NCBI RefSeq assembly: GCF_000300855.1
Contig: NZ_ALJF01000006.1
Span: 310,001-374,000 of the forward strand
Source: Agrobacterium albertimagni AOL15
GTDB taxonomy: Bacteria > Pseudomonadota > Alphaproteobacteria > Rhizobiales > Rhizobiaceae
DNA length: 64,000 nucleotides
Reading direction: 5' to 3'
How positions within the stretch are numbered: the first letter of the stretch is position 1; each line of letters begins with the position of its first letter. The notes under the pieces were generated by a model. The model made no database searches. It was not told the DNA's origin and was given only the letters and a program-made list of their open reading frames with translations. The translations under genes and the position numbers were made by a program. Shown one piece after another: positions 26,322 through 36,348 of this stretch.

Positions 26322-27794
26322 ATGGCAGACAGCATTCGTTTCATCCTGAACGGCGAGGACATCGCCCTTGCAAGCCTCGATCCGACCGAGACGCTTCTCG
26401 ATTTCCTGCGCCTGAAGCGCCGGCTGACTGGCTCCAAGGAGGGCTGTGCGGAGGGCGATTGCGGCGCCTGTACCGTGCTGGTCGGGCGGCTCGTTGCTGG
26501 CAAGTTGCAGTATGAGACGGTCAATGCCTGCATCCGCTTCGTCGGCTCGCTGAACGCCACCCATGTGGTGACGGTCGAGCACCTAGCGGCGAAAGACGGC
26601 ACATTGCATCCCGTGCAGCAGGCCATGGTCGACTGTCATGGCTCGCAATGCGGCTTCTGCACGCCGGGCTTCGTCATGTCGCTCTACGGTCTGTGGCTCA
26701 CCTCGCAGAACCCTGGCCGCGCCGAGATCGAGCGCGCCCTGCAGGGCAATCTCTGTCGCTGCACGGGTTATGAGCCAATCGTCAAGGCGGCCGAGCACGT
26801 CGCGCGCATCCGCCCGTCTGCCCTCTTCGACCCGCTGGAGCGCGAACGCGCCGAGATCATCGCCCGGCTGGAAGATATCTCGACACGCGAAACGATCGCG
26901 ATCACGGGCCCCGATGGCCGCCGCCTCGTTGTGCCCGGCAGCGTCGAAGGTCTCGCCAAAACCTTGGCCGCCCATCCCGAGGCGACCGTGGTCGCCGGTG
27001 CGACCGATGTCGGTCTCTGGGTCACAAAGCAGATGCGCGTGCTGGACCCGGTCGTCTTCATCAACCACCTGGAAGACCTGCAGAAGATCACAGTGATATC
27101 CGAAGGCATCACGATGGGTGCCGGTGTTAGCTACAATGTCGCCTTCGAGGTGCTGCGCCAAGAAATCCCCGCCTTCGGTCGCCTGATCGAGCGCATCGGC
27201 GGCCAGCAGGTTCGCAACATGGGCACCATCGGCGGCAATGTCGCCAACGGCTCGCCGATCGGCGACTCACCGCCAGCGCTGATCGCGCTCTCCGCCACCG
27301 TCACCCTGCGCTCAGCCTCGGGCACCCGCACCATGCCGCTCGAAGACTTCTTCATCGACTACGGCAAGCAGGACCGCCAGCCAGGCGAATTCGTCGAAAG
27401 CATGTTTGTGCCGCGCCCGAAGGCGGATAGCCACGTGGCCATCTACAAGATCACCAAGCGCCGCGACGAGGACATCTCCGCGCTTTGCGGCGCTTTCCAT
27501 CTGGAGACCGATGCTGACGGAGTGATCACCCATATCCGCATCGCCTTCGGCGGCATGGCGGGGACGCCGAAACGTGCGCGGTCGGTCGAGGCCGCCCTTT
27601 ACGGCAAACCCTTCACGCAAGCGAGTGTCGAAGCTGCCCGCGGGGCCTTCGACCTCGACTACAAGCCGCTCACCGACTGGCGCGCCACGGCGGAATACCG
27701 CCAGCTGACGGCGAAGAACCTGCTGACCCGGTTTTTCCTGGAGGTGTCTGGCACGCCGCAGGAACTGCAGCGGTTTGCAGTGGAGGAGGCGTGA
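26322..27794 (+). CDS. xdhA: Xanthine dehydrogenase small subunit (FeS/FAD)
   Basis: 490 residues. The first [2Fe-2S] site is EGCAEGDCGACTVLVG, the second CHGSQCGFCTPGF with CRCTGYEP, and the FAD domain (about residues 190-365) has VAGATDVGLWVTKQ and QVRNMGTIGGNVANGSPIGD. It passes electrons from the molybdenum subunit to NAD+ in hypoxanthine and xanthine oxidation. XdhB follows after a 384-base gap filled with palindromic repeats, so the operon has been expanded by an insertion. Complete. Confidence 0.96.
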   Translation: MADSIRFILNGEDIALASLDPTETLLDFLRLKRRLTGSKEGCAEGDCGACTVLVGRLVAGKLQYETVNACIRFVGSLNATHVVTVEHLAAKDGTLHPVQQAMVDCHGSQCGFCTPGFVMSLYGLWLTSQNPGRAEIERALQGNLCRCTGYEPIVKAAEHVARIRPSALFDPLERERAEIIARLEDISTRETIAITGPDGRRLVVPGSVEGLAKTLAAHPEATVVAGATDVGLWVTKQMRVLDPVVFINHLEDLQKITVISEGITMGAGVSYNVAFEVLRQEIPAFGRLIERIGGQQVRNMGTIGGNVANGSPIGDSPPALIALSATVTLRSASGTRTMPLEDFFIDYGKQDRQPGEFVESMFVPRPKADSHVAIYKITKRRDEDISALCGAFHLETDADGVITHIRIAFGGMAGTPKRARSVEAALYGKPFTQASVEAARGAFDLDYKPLTDWRATAEYRQLTAKNLLTRFFLEVSGTPQELQRFAVEEA

Positions 27795-27817
27795 TGATTC
27801 TATGTGCTCTCTCGCCA

Positions 27818-28146
27818 GCATACCCCCCTCTGTCGGCTGCGCCGACATCTCCCCCACAAGGGGGGCGAGTGGCCGCTGGCCGCCTGTCCACCTCCCGACT
27901 GAGTATCGCCGCGGTTCCCGCGCTCCCCACCTCCCCCTCGAGGGGGAAGGTCGCCGCGAAGCGGCGGGTGGGGGTGACCAAGGTCGCAAGTTCGACATGT
28001 GAGACTGGTTCCCAACTCACGACAATCACCCCACCCCGGAGCTACGCTCCGACCCTCCCCCTCAAGGGGAGGGTGAGGCCGCGCGGGTGCGGCTTGCCAC
28101 TCTCCCCCCCTGTGGGGGAGATGTACGGCAGGACAGAGGGGGGTGC
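27818..28146. repeat. RIME-like palindromic mosaic between xdhA and xdhB
   Basis: About 330 bases of GC-rich palindromes. The ends are inverted copies: CCCCCCTCTGTC followed by CATCTCCCCCACA at 27823 onward, and the reverse complement ending GACAGAGGGGGG at 28143. Inside are further hairpins (CGGAG / CTCCG; ACCCTCCCC / GGGGAGGGT; CCTCCCCCT / AGGGGGAAGG). This is the make-up of Rhizobium-specific intergenic mosaic elements. No coding signal. Confidence 0.75.
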
Positions 28147-28178
28147 ATCAGGCACGACTTTTAAAGACGGAGGCCTTC

Positions 28179-30515
28179 ATGGATAAGGCGACCTACGAGA
28201 CGACCAAATACATCAAGGGGCCGCTGCACCAGTCGCTCAAGCATGATTCAGCACACAAGCATGTTGCCGGAAGTGCCGAATATATCGACGACATTCCCGA
28301 ACCCGCCGGCCTGTTGCATGGTGCGCTCGGCATGGCGGACCGCGCCCATGCGGAAATCCTGTCGATCGATCTTTCTGCGGTGAAGGCCTATCCCGGCGTC
28401 GTCTGCGTGCTGACGGCCGATGACATCACCGGCGTCAACGATGTTTCCTCTGGCGGCCGCCACGACGAGCCGCTGATCGCCACCGACAAGATCGAATTCC
28501 ACGGCCAAACCATCTTCGCCGTCATCGCCGAGACCCGCGACGCGGCCCGAAAGGCCGCCCGCCTCGCCAAGGTCGACTATCGCGACCTGCCCTTCTGGAC
28601 TGATATCGACGGCGCGCTGGAGAATGGCAGCCCGCTGGTGACCCCAGGCATGACACTGAAGCGCGGCACGCCCGAGACCGAACTCGACAAGGCGGCCAAC
28701 CGCATCCAGAGCTCGATGCGCATCGGCGGCCAGGAGCATTTTTACCTAGAAAGCCATATCGCGCTCGCCATCCCCGGCGAGGACGACGACGTGACCGTCT
28801 GGTCCTCCACCCAGCACCCCTCGGAAATCCAGCACATCGTCAGCCATGTGCTCGACATTCCCTCCAACGCCATCACCGTCAACACGCGGCGCATGGGCGG
28901 CGGCTTCGGCGGCAAGGAAACCCAGGGCAACCAGTTTGCAGCGCTCGCCGCACTCGCCGCCAAGAAGCTAAAGCGCGCCGTCAAATTCCGCCCCGACCGT
29001 GACGAGGACATGGGCGTCACCGGCAAGCGCCATGACTTCAAGATGGATTTTGACGTCGCCTTCGATCATGACGGGAAGATCCATGCGATCGAGGCCAATT
29101 TCGCAGCCCGCTGCGGCTACTCCTCCGATCTCTCCGGCCCGGTCACCGACCGCGCCCTTTTCCACGCCGATTCGAGCTATTTCTACCCGCATGTGAAGCT
29201 GACCTCGCAGCCCTTGAAGACCCACACCGTCTCCAACACCGCCTATCGCGGCTTTGGCGGACCGCAGGGCATGCTGGGGGCCGAGCGGGTGATCGAGGAG
29301 ATCGCCTATGCGCTGGGCAAGGACCCGCTCGAGGTCCGCAAGGCCAATTTCTATGGCGAGAAGGGCTCGGGGCGTGACGTCACCCCCTATCACCAGCAGG
29401 TGGAGGACAACATCATCCTGAAGGTCGTCGAGGAACTCGAAACCTCCTGCGACTACCAGGCCCGCCGGCAGGCGATCATCGACTTCAACAGGACGAGCCC
29501 GGTCATCAAGAAGGGCATCGCGCTCACCCCGGTCAAGTTCGGCATCTCCTTCACCATGACCGCCTTCAACCAGGCGGGCGCGCTCGTCCATATCTATCAG
29601 GACGGCTCGATCCATCTGAACCATGGCGGCACCGAAATGGGCCAGGGCCTCTACACCAAGGTCGCCCAGGTCGTTGCCGACTGTTTCCAGGTCGATGTCG
29701 ACACGGTGAAGATTACCGCAACGACCACGGCCAAGGTGCCGAACACCTCGGCAACCGCCGCCTCCTCCGGCTCCGACCTGAACGGCATGGCCGCCTGGGA
29801 TGCCGCCCGGCAGATCAAGGAGAGACTGGTCGCCTTTGCTGCCGAGAAGTATGAGGTCCCGGCCTCGGAGGTAGAGTTCCTGCCCAACCGCGTGCGCGTC
29901 GGTGAGCAGCTGTTCTCCGTCGGAGATTTCGTCAAACAGGCCTATTTCGGCCGCGTCCAGCTCTCGGCCGCCGGCTTCTACAAGACGCCGAAGATCCACT
30001 GGGACCGGGCTGCTGGTCGCGGCACGCCCTTTTACTATTACGCCTATGGCGCTGCCTGCACGGAAGTCTCGATCGATACGCTGACTGGCGAATATCTGAT
30101 GGATCGGACCGACATCCTGCATGACGTCGGCAAGTCGCTCAATCCGATCATCGACATCGGCCAGATCGAGGGCGGCTTCGTCCAGGGCATGGGCTGGCTG
30201 ACGACGGAAGAACTCTGGTGGGACGGCAAGGGGCGCTTACGCACCCACGCCCCCTCGACCTACAAGATCCCGCTCGCCTCCGACCGCCCGAAGATCTTCA
30301 ACACAAGACTGGTCCCGTGGTCGGAAAACTCAGAACCCACCATCGGCCGCTCCAAGGCCGTCGGCGAGCCGCCTTTCATGCTGGCGATCTCGGTGCTGGA
30401 GGCACTGTCCATGGCTGTGGCCTCCGTTGCCGATTATCGCGTCTGCCCGAGACTGGACGCACCGGCGACCCCGGAGCGTGTGCTGATGGCGGTGGAAACG
30501 CTGAAGCGCGCCTAG
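28179..30515 (+). CDS. xdhB: Xanthine dehydrogenase large, molybdopterin subunit
   Basis: 778 residues. Molybdenum cofactor motifs: GGGFGGKETQGNQ, RGFGGPQGMLGAE, HGGTEMGQGLYTKVAQ and the C-terminal VGEPPFMLAISVLEAL with the catalytic Glu. Together with XdhA it oxidises hypoxanthine to xanthine and urate. GGAGG precedes ATG 28179. The accessory gene xdhC is separated from it by a membrane protein gene on the opposite strand. Complete. Confidence 0.96.
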   Translation: MDKATYETTKYIKGPLHQSLKHDSAHKHVAGSAEYIDDIPEPAGLLHGALGMADRAHAEILSIDLSAVKAYPGVVCVLTADDITGVNDVSSGGRHDEPLIATDKIEFHGQTIFAVIAETRDAARKAARLAKVDYRDLPFWTDIDGALENGSPLVTPGMTLKRGTPETELDKAANRIQSSMRIGGQEHFYLESHIALAIPGEDDDVTVWSSTQHPSEIQHIVSHVLDIPSNAITVNTRRMGGGFGGKETQGNQFAALAALAAKKLKRAVKFRPDRDEDMGVTGKRHDFKMDFDVAFDHDGKIHAIEANFAARCGYSSDLSGPVTDRALFHADSSYFYPHVKLTSQPLKTHTVSNTAYRGFGGPQGMLGAERVIEEIAYALGKDPLEVRKANFYGEKGSGRDVTPYHQQVEDNIILKVVEELETSCDYQARRQAIIDFNRTSPVIKKGIALTPVKFGISFTMTAFNQAGALVHIYQDGSIHLNHGGTEMGQGLYTKVAQVVADCFQVDVDTVKITATTTAKVPNTSATAASSGSDLNGMAAWDAARQIKERLVAFAAEKYEVPASEVEFLPNRVRVGEQLFSVGDFVKQAYFGRVQLSAAGFYKTPKIHWDRAAGRGTPFYYYAYGAACTEVSIDTLTGEYLMDRTDILHDVGKSLNPIIDIGQIEGGFVQGMGWLTTEELWWDGKGRLRTHAPSTYKIPLASDRPKIFNTRLVPWSENSEPTIGRSKAVGEPPFMLAISVLEALSMAVASVADYRVCPRLDAPATPERVLMAVETLKRA

Positions 30516-31403
30516 TTAATGGCGTGTTGCTGCCCGCAACAGATAAAGAAAGGCCGCGAGGATCAGCACCGGCAGGACCAGCAGCTTGACCAGATAGGCC
30601 GTGGCGATGCCGATCGATGCGGAGAAGAGGTCGGCCGAGATCGCGACACCATCCTGAATGACCTGCGCATTCGCGGCGGCGGTGGCCGCCATGTCGGAGG
30701 CCGCCTGCAATGTCCCGGTAAAGGCCGAACCGAGGCGGTCGAACATCCCCTCCTCCGCAGGTGGAATCCGGTCGGTCGGTGACAGTGTCGGAAGCGATGG
30801 CGCCACCTCGCCCTCGATGCCAGCGAAATCATGCTGGCCGCTCATGCGATCCAGAACGTCCGTCGCATTGGTCCAGGCGCGGTCGGTGATCGCGTCACCG
30901 GCATAAAAGGCGATGGTATAGGATGCAGGCAGGAGGACCGCCCCCAGCACGCCAAGGACGAGAACGGCCCTGGCCAACCGGTTAAGGATGGGTGGCACCC
31001 GACGCGCGGTAAGGGTGAGCCCGGCGCAAAACAGCGCGCAAGCCCCCAAAGCGATCGACGCGACCTTTGCGACCGGCACCAGAACGAGCGACAGGACGCC
31101 GGAGACGATCGCAAGGCCGAAGAGAAAGTCGACCAGGCGCTCAATCGTGTTGATGACAGGCTGCAGCAATTGCCCCGGGCTTGCAGTCACCGATGCGACG
31201 CCCACGCCGCCGGTGATGTCGGCATCGCGCGCCACGCTCATCACCGAATTTGCCACGCGCAAGGTGCCATAAAGCGCGCTACTGCCAATCATGACATCGC
31301 GGCTGAACCGGGCAGCAATGTCTGCCAGCGGATTGACGAGAAAGAGCGCCACGGCAAAACAGGTAATGAGAAGCCAGATGATCGTTCCCTGCGTTCTGGA
31401 CAT
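30516..31403 (-). CDS. Predicted membrane protein of unknown function
   Basis: 295 residues, start at ATG 31403 supported by GGGAG six bases upstream. Hydrophobic segments at about 7-27, 93-112, 118-138, 147-170 and 260-285. The third quarter (DFAGIEGEVAPSLPTLSPTD) is soluble and probably periplasmic. No family recognised. It lies between xdhB and xdhC on the opposite strand and ends one base after the xdhB stop, breaking up what is normally an xdhABC operon. Confidence 0.75.
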   Translation of the reverse strand: MSRTQGTIIWLLITCFAVALFLVNPLADIAARFSRDVMIGSSALYGTLRVANSVMSVARDADITGGVGVASVTASPGQLLQPVINTIERLVDFLFGLAIVSGVLSLVLVPVAKVASIALGACALFCAGLTLTARRVPPILNRLARAVLVLGVLGAVLLPASYTIAFYAGDAITDRAWTNATDVLDRMSGQHDFAGIEGEVAPSLPTLSPTDRIPPAEEGMFDRLGSAFTGTLQAASDMAATAAANAQVIQDGVAISADLFSASIGIATAYLVKLLVLPVLILAAFLYLLRAATRH

Positions 31404-31533
31404 TCGAGCTCCCATGTCGTCGATGCGAAACCATAACATGGTCGGCATGTTACGGGCGCAGAGAAACCATGGTCGGATAAACCAAAAGCCGCGCTGTCCA
31501 GTTCCCCGCGGAAAATGCTAGGATCGCCGCATC

Positions 31534-32331
31534 ATGAGCCTCACCACCCTCCGCGCATTCCTCGGCGCCCATCAAAACGCTGTCCTCGTCGAGGTCGCCG
31601 AGACCAAGGGATCGACGCCGCGCGACAACGGCACGATCATGCTGGTCGCGGAAACGGCCCTTTGGGGGACGATCGGCGGCGGGTATCTGGAATTCCTGGC
31701 GATCGGTCATGCGCGCAGGCTGCTCAGCGGCGAGACGCTTGCTGCAACCCTTGACGTGCCGCTCGGGCCGGAGATCGGTCAGTGCTGCGGCGGACGGACA
31801 CTTCTGAAGTTCACCCGGCTCGACAAGGACGGCAGCCAGATCCTCTTGCAACGCCTCGCCGAGGAGCGGTCACATTTCCCTGAGGTCATGGTCTTCGGCG
31901 CCGGCCATGTCGGGCTGGCGCTCGCGCAGGCGCTCGCCCCGCTTCCGCTGAACGCCACGCTCATCGACTCGCGGCCCGAAATCGATGGCGAACCGCCCGA
32001 AGGCATCACCTTCCGCCGCGTCGCCATGCCCGAGGCGGAGATCGCGAAGTTGAAACCAGGCGGCGCTGCCGTCATCCTCACCCACGACCATGCATTGGAT
32101 TTTCTGATCGGGAAGGAAGCGCTTGAGCGCACCGACCTCGCTTATGTCGGCATGATCGGTTCGAAGACCAAGCGCGCTACCTTCGCCTCCTTTCTCGAGC
32201 GCGAGGGCGTGGGGCGAGATTCCATCGAAGGCCTGACCCTACCGATCGGCGGCAGCGCGGTGAAGGACAAGCGCCCCGCGGTGATTGCGGCCATGGTCGC
32301 GGCCGAATTGCTGGGTGTGCTGCTCCCCTGA
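31534..32331 (+). CDS. xdhC: Xanthine dehydrogenase accessory protein XdhC
   Basis: 265 residues. N-terminal XdhC_CoxI part (AVLVEVAETKGSTPRDNGTIML, GTIGGGYLEFLAI, EIGQCCGGR) and a C-terminal Rossmann domain (VMVFGAGHVGLALAQAL, LTHDHALDF, YVGMIGSKTKRA). It binds and sulfurates the molybdenum cofactor before insertion into XdhB. Start fits the family. It is separated from xdhAB by the membrane protein gene on the other strand and therefore needs its own promoter, located in the 130-base divergent gap. Confidence 0.94.
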   Translation: MSLTTLRAFLGAHQNAVLVEVAETKGSTPRDNGTIMLVAETALWGTIGGGYLEFLAIGHARRLLSGETLAATLDVPLGPEIGQCCGGRTLLKFTRLDKDGSQILLQRLAEERSHFPEVMVFGAGHVGLALAQALAPLPLNATLIDSRPEIDGEPPEGITFRRVAMPEAEIAKLKPGGAAVILTHDHALDFLIGKEALERTDLAYVGMIGSKTKRATFASFLEREGVGRDSIEGLTLPIGGSAVKDKRPAVIAAMVAAELLGVLLP

Positions 32332-32403
32332 AGCGATATCCGAACAAGCGGAATCACATCGACAAAAACACCTCCCAACCTACTCTATTGATTGGTCTTC
32401 CCC

Positions 32404-32622
32404 TCACATCGATCCAAGCTGCATGCGGTCGAGCAACCGTCTCTGAGACGCCTCTATTCCCCGCTGAAAATCACTCTCTGCCTCCAGCCCCACGTCCCGT
32501 CTGAGGTCCTCGGGCAACTCGTCCACCGAGAACCGCCGGCGCCGTTTCTGCGGCGAGAAGACCTCTCGCAGCCAATGTTGGATGCCCTCTGATCCGGGCA
32601 TGAACCGTCCGATCGCGGACAT
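32404..32622 (-). CDS. Small DUF1127-like protein
   Basis: 72 residues starting at ATG 32622, chosen because GGAGG lies eight bases upstream; in-frame ATGs at 32643 and 32703 lack such a site. The middle RRFSVDELPEDLRRDVGLE resembles the conserved core of DUF1127 proteins (L-x2-H/DLL-RDIGL), small regulators often involved in RNA binding or phosphate and carbon metabolism in alphaproteobacteria. Divergent from the LysR gene by 113 bases. Confidence 0.65.
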   Translation of the reverse strand: MSAIGRFMPGSEGIQHWLREVFSPQKRRRRFSVDELPEDLRRDVGLEAESDFQRGIEASQRRLLDRMQLGSM

Positions 32623-32735
32623 TATCTCTGCCTCCACGTGCATGAATTCGTTTCTGTCTGATGCGACGATCATGCAGCCGGTTGCCGGCCAGATCCAATT
32701 CAATTACGCTGACGATGCATAAAGAGGCCTTATCC

Positions 32736-33635
32736 ATGAAGCTGTCGCGCCAATTCCCGTTGAATGCCCTCCGCGTCTTCGAGGCGGTGGCGCGACTGTC
32801 GAGTTTCACAAAGGCCGGCGAGGAACTGGGCATGACCCAGACGGCGGTCAGCTATCAGATCAAGCTGCTCGAGGAGCATGTGGGAGAAAGGCTTTTTCTG
32901 CGTCTGCCGCGCCGGATAGAAATGACCGATACCGCAGAACGCCTGCTGCCAAAGGTGTCCGACGCGTTCTCCCTGCTGCAGGAAGCGATGGCGGGTGCAG
33001 CGCGTGGCGACGACGAGATCCTGGAAATCCACTCCTCGCCCACATTTGCGTCGCAGTGGCTGGCGCGCACGCTTGGGGCCTTTCAGTTGCAGCATCCCAA
33101 CATTGCGGTCCGCCTTCTGCGTGGATCGATCCTCACGGACTTCAACCGGCAGACGGCCGATGTCGCCATCAGGGTCGGCCAGGGTCCCTGGCCTGGCCTC
33201 ACCTGTCGCGAATTGATCCGGCTTGACTACACGCCCATCCTCAGCCCCAAGCTTGCAGAGACCATAGGCGGGGTAAACGAGCCGGCAGATCTTCTGAAGC
33301 TGCCCTGGATCAGCCACGATGACCTTCGGTGGCGCTACTGGTTCCAGCTCGCGGGCCTAGAAGCGCCGGCAAAATCCGCGCGACGGCTCGATGCTCTCGG
33401 CGTCCTTGATCTCGAGGCAGGTGCCGCCCTTGCCGCCCATGGTGTGGCAATGCTCAGCCCCTTCTATGTTCAAGATGACCTGTTATCCGGCCGCCTGATT
33501 CGGCCTTTCGACATCAGCTGGACCGACGAAAACACCTACTGGCTCGTCTACCCGCAAACTCGCACCAACCAGCCCAAGATCAAGGCCTTCGAGACATGGC
33601 TCCTGGGCACGCTCGAAGCGGAAAAAGCCCACTGA
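32736..33635 (+). CDS. LysR-family transcriptional regulator (GcvA-like)
   Basis: 299 residues. N-terminal winged helix (FPLNALRVFEAVARLSSFTKAGEELGMTQTAVSYQIKLLEEHVG) typical of the GcvA group, then a periplasmic-binding-like effector domain (FASQWLARTLGAFQLQHPNIAVRLL, VAIRVGQGPWPG). AGAGG precedes ATG 32736. It sits between xdhC and puuD, so it is a candidate regulator of purine genes; no effector can be read from sequence, and GcvA-type proteins also control unrelated amino acid genes. Confidence 0.88.
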   Translation: MKLSRQFPLNALRVFEAVARLSSFTKAGEELGMTQTAVSYQIKLLEEHVGERLFLRLPRRIEMTDTAERLLPKVSDAFSLLQEAMAGAARGDDEILEIHSSPTFASQWLARTLGAFQLQHPNIAVRLLRGSILTDFNRQTADVAIRVGQGPWPGLTCRELIRLDYTPILSPKLAETIGGVNEPADLLKLPWISHDDLRWRYWFQLAGLEAPAKSARRLDALGVLDLEAGAALAAHGVAMLSPFYVQDDLLSGRLIRPFDISWTDENTYWLVYPQTRTNQPKIKAFETWLLGTLEAEKAH

Positions 33636-33772
33636 TTTCACCGGCTTCTCGGCAAGAAAAGAATCTCTGCATAAATCGCGCTTCAAAGCCCTCGGCGTGT
33701 TCACGAGGGCTTCCCTTGCAGCGCAATATTTTCCACACTGTCCGGCCGGGAGGATGACAAGGGGAACTCCGA

Positions 33773-35005
33773 ATGTATGAATACGCAATCGCCTGGGAAT
33801 GGCTGTCCTTCGCCGTCCGCTGGCTGCATGTGATCACCGCGATCGCCTGGATCGGCTCGTCCTTCTATTTCATCGCGCTCGATCTCGGCCTCGTGAAGCG
33901 TCCCGGCCTGCCCGTCGGCGCCTATGGCGAGGAGTGGCAGGTGCATGGCGGCGGCTTCTACCATATCCAGAAATATCTGGTTGCCCCCGCCTCGATGCCG
34001 GAGCACCTCACCTGGTTCAAATGGGAAAGCTACGCCACCTGGCTCTCGGGCTTTGCGCTTCTGGCTGTCGTCTATTACGGCGGCGCCGATCTCTTCCTGA
34101 TCGATCGTACCGTCCTCGACATCGAGCCTTGGCAGGCGATCGGCCTGTCGGTTGGGTCGCTGGCCGTCGGCTGGATCCTCTATGATCTCCTCTGCAAGTC
34201 GCCGCTGGGCAAGAACACCTGGGGCCTGATGGTCTTCCTCTATCTCGTGCTGATCGCCATGGCCTGGGGCTATACGCAGATCTTCACCGGCCGCGCCGCT
34301 TTTCTGCACCTAGGCGCCTTCACTGCGACCATCATGTCGGCGAACGTCTTCTTCATCATCATCCCCAACCAGAAGATCGTCGTTGCCGACCTGATCGCCG
34401 GCCGCACACCCGACCCGAAATACGGCGTGATCGCCAAGCAGCGCTCGCTACACAACAACTACCTGACGCTCCCCGTCATCTTCTTCATGCTGTCGAACCA
34501 CTATCCGCTGGCATTCGCCACGCAGTTCAACTGGATCATCGCAGCCCTCGTCTTCCTGATGGGCGTCACCATTCGCCATTGGTTCAACACGACGCATGCC
34601 CGCAAGGGCAAGCCGACCTGGACTTGGCTGGTCACGGTGCTCCTGTTCATCGTCATCATGTGGCTGTCTACCGTTCCGAAGGTGCTGACCGGCGAGGAGG
34701 AACAGGCGAGCCTTTCTGCCCGTGAACAGACCTTTGTCGCGAACGGCCATTTCGAAGCGGTGCGCGATGTCGTACAGGGACGCTGTTCGATGTGCCACGC
34801 CGCCGAACCTGTGTGGGAAGGCATTGCGCGGGCACCGAAAAACGTGAAGCTTGAAACGGACGGCGAGATCGCCGCCCATGCCCGTGAAATCTACCTCCAG
34901 GCCGGCCGCAGCCATGCCATGCCGCCCGGAAACATCACCGATCTCTCACCCGAGGAGCGCCAGTTGCTGGTCGCCTGGTACGAGACGACGGTTCAAGGCA
35001 AGTGA
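33773..35005 (+). CDS. puuD: Membrane urate oxidase PuuD with C-terminal cytochrome c domain
   Basis: 410 residues. N-terminal membrane part (about residues 1-300) has eight or nine helices and begins YEYAIAWEWLSFAVRWLHVITAIAWIG, the PuuD family signature. The C-terminal domain carries the heme motif CSMCH at about 343-347 and an axial Met candidate in SHAMPPGN. It oxidises urate to 5-hydroxyisourate and passes electrons to the respiratory chain, replacing soluble uricase. TGATG overlap with guaD shows one operon. Confidence 0.95.
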   Translation: MYEYAIAWEWLSFAVRWLHVITAIAWIGSSFYFIALDLGLVKRPGLPVGAYGEEWQVHGGGFYHIQKYLVAPASMPEHLTWFKWESYATWLSGFALLAVVYYGGADLFLIDRTVLDIEPWQAIGLSVGSLAVGWILYDLLCKSPLGKNTWGLMVFLYLVLIAMAWGYTQIFTGRAAFLHLGAFTATIMSANVFFIIIPNQKIVVADLIAGRTPDPKYGVIAKQRSLHNNYLTLPVIFFMLSNHYPLAFATQFNWIIAALVFLMGVTIRHWFNTTHARKGKPTWTWLVTVLLFIVIMWLSTVPKVLTGEEEQASLSAREQTFVANGHFEAVRDVVQGRCSMCHAAEPVWEGIARAPKNVKLETDGEIAAHAREIYLQAGRSHAMPPGNITDLSPEERQLLVAWYETTVQGK

Positions 35006-36321
35006 TGACACCTGAGACACTGATCCGCGGACGCCTTTTGTCCTTCCGCCGCGCCCCCCAACATGCCGGCGACAGCGAAAGCTATCTCTACGAGGAAGAC
35101 GGCGCACTGCTCGTCCGCAACGGCAAGATTGCAGCCGTCGGCGTCTATGCGGACGTCAAGGCGAAGGCCGGCGCGGAAGCGGAAGAAGTCGACCACCGGC
35201 CGCATCTGATCCTACCCGGCCTGATCGATTGTCACGTGCATTTCCCGCAGATGCAGGTGATCGCGTCTTATGCTGCCAATCTCTTGGAATGGCTTGATAC
35301 CTACACCTTCCCCGAGGAATGCCGCTTCGTCGAAACGGCACATGCAGAACGCATCGCCACCCAGTTTTTCGACGAGTTTCTGCGTCAGGGCACCACGACC
35401 GCGGTTGCCTATTGCTCCGTACACAAGGCCTCTGCCGACGCCTTCTTTGCCGAGAGCCTACGTCGCGGCACGCTGATGATCGGCGGCAAGGTGATGATGG
35501 ACCGCAACGCCCCTCAAGGCCTACTCGACACGCCGCAGCTCGGTTATGATGAGACCCGTGCTGTCATTGAGCAATGGCACGGCAAGGGCCGCAACCATGT
35601 CGCCATCACCCCGCGCTTCGCCATCACCTCGACGCCAGAGCAGATGGCGATGACGCAGAAACTGGCGGAAGAATTCCCCGACCTGCACATCCAGACGCAT
35701 CTGTCCGAGAACCACGACGAGATCCGCTACACCTGCGAACTCTATCCGGACGCCACCGATTATACCGACATCTATGCCCGCTACGGCCTGCTCCGGAAAA
35801 AGGCGCTCTTTGGCCACGCCATCCACCTCTCGGAGCGCGAGGCGGATGCCATGGCCGAAAGCGGCGCGGTCGCGGTCCATTGCCCGACCTCCAACCTCTT
35901 CCTCGGCTCCGGCCTCTTCCCGCTGAAGGCTATCCAGCGCAGAGAGAAACCCGTGACGGTCGCGGTCGCCACCGATATCGGCGGCGGCTCGAGCTATTCC
36001 ATGTTCAAGACCATGGACGAGGCCTACAAGATCCAGCAATTGCTCGGCGAGCGCTTGAACCCGCTCGAAAGCTTCTACCACATGACACTCGGCAATGCCG
36101 TGGCGCTCGATCTCGCTGATCGTATCGGAACGCTGGACGAAGGCTCGGATGCCGATATCGTCGTGATGAATGCCGCAGCGACGCCCGCCATGCGCCTCCG
36201 TATGGAGACGGTGACGTCGCTGTCCGAAGAACTCTTCCTGCTGCAGACGCTCGGTGACGACCGCTCGGTGGTCGAGACCTATGTGGCAGGTAAGGCGTCG
36301 AAGCCTCAGTTCGGCCTCTGA
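35005..36321 (+). CDS. guaD: Guanine deaminase
   Basis: 438-residue amidohydrolase converting guanine to xanthine and ammonia. The zinc motif LPGLIDCHVHFPQMQVIASY, the guanine deaminase signature YTFPEECRF, the HLSENHDEIRY block and HCPTSNLFLGSGLFP are intact, with VATDIGGGSSYSM near the end. ATG at 35005 overlaps the puuD stop as TGATG. Product xanthine feeds XdhAB. The ion-channel gene follows 27 bases downstream on the same strand. Confidence 0.95.
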   Translation: MTPETLIRGRLLSFRRAPQHAGDSESYLYEEDGALLVRNGKIAAVGVYADVKAKAGAEAEEVDHRPHLILPGLIDCHVHFPQMQVIASYAANLLEWLDTYTFPEECRFVETAHAERIATQFFDEFLRQGTTTAVAYCSVHKASADAFFAESLRRGTLMIGGKVMMDRNAPQGLLDTPQLGYDETRAVIEQWHGKGRNHVAITPRFAITSTPEQMAMTQKLAEEFPDLHIQTHLSENHDEIRYTCELYPDATDYTDIYARYGLLRKKALFGHAIHLSEREADAMAESGAVAVHCPTSNLFLGSGLFPLKAIQRREKPVTVAVATDIGGGSSYSMFKTMDEAYKIQQLLGERLNPLESFYHMTLGNAVALDLADRIGTLDEGSDADIVVMNAAATPAMRLRMETVTSLSEELFLLQTLGDDRSVVETYVAGKASKPQFGL

Positions 36322-36348
36322 AGTAGCCCCGAGGGAGGATTGGAATCC

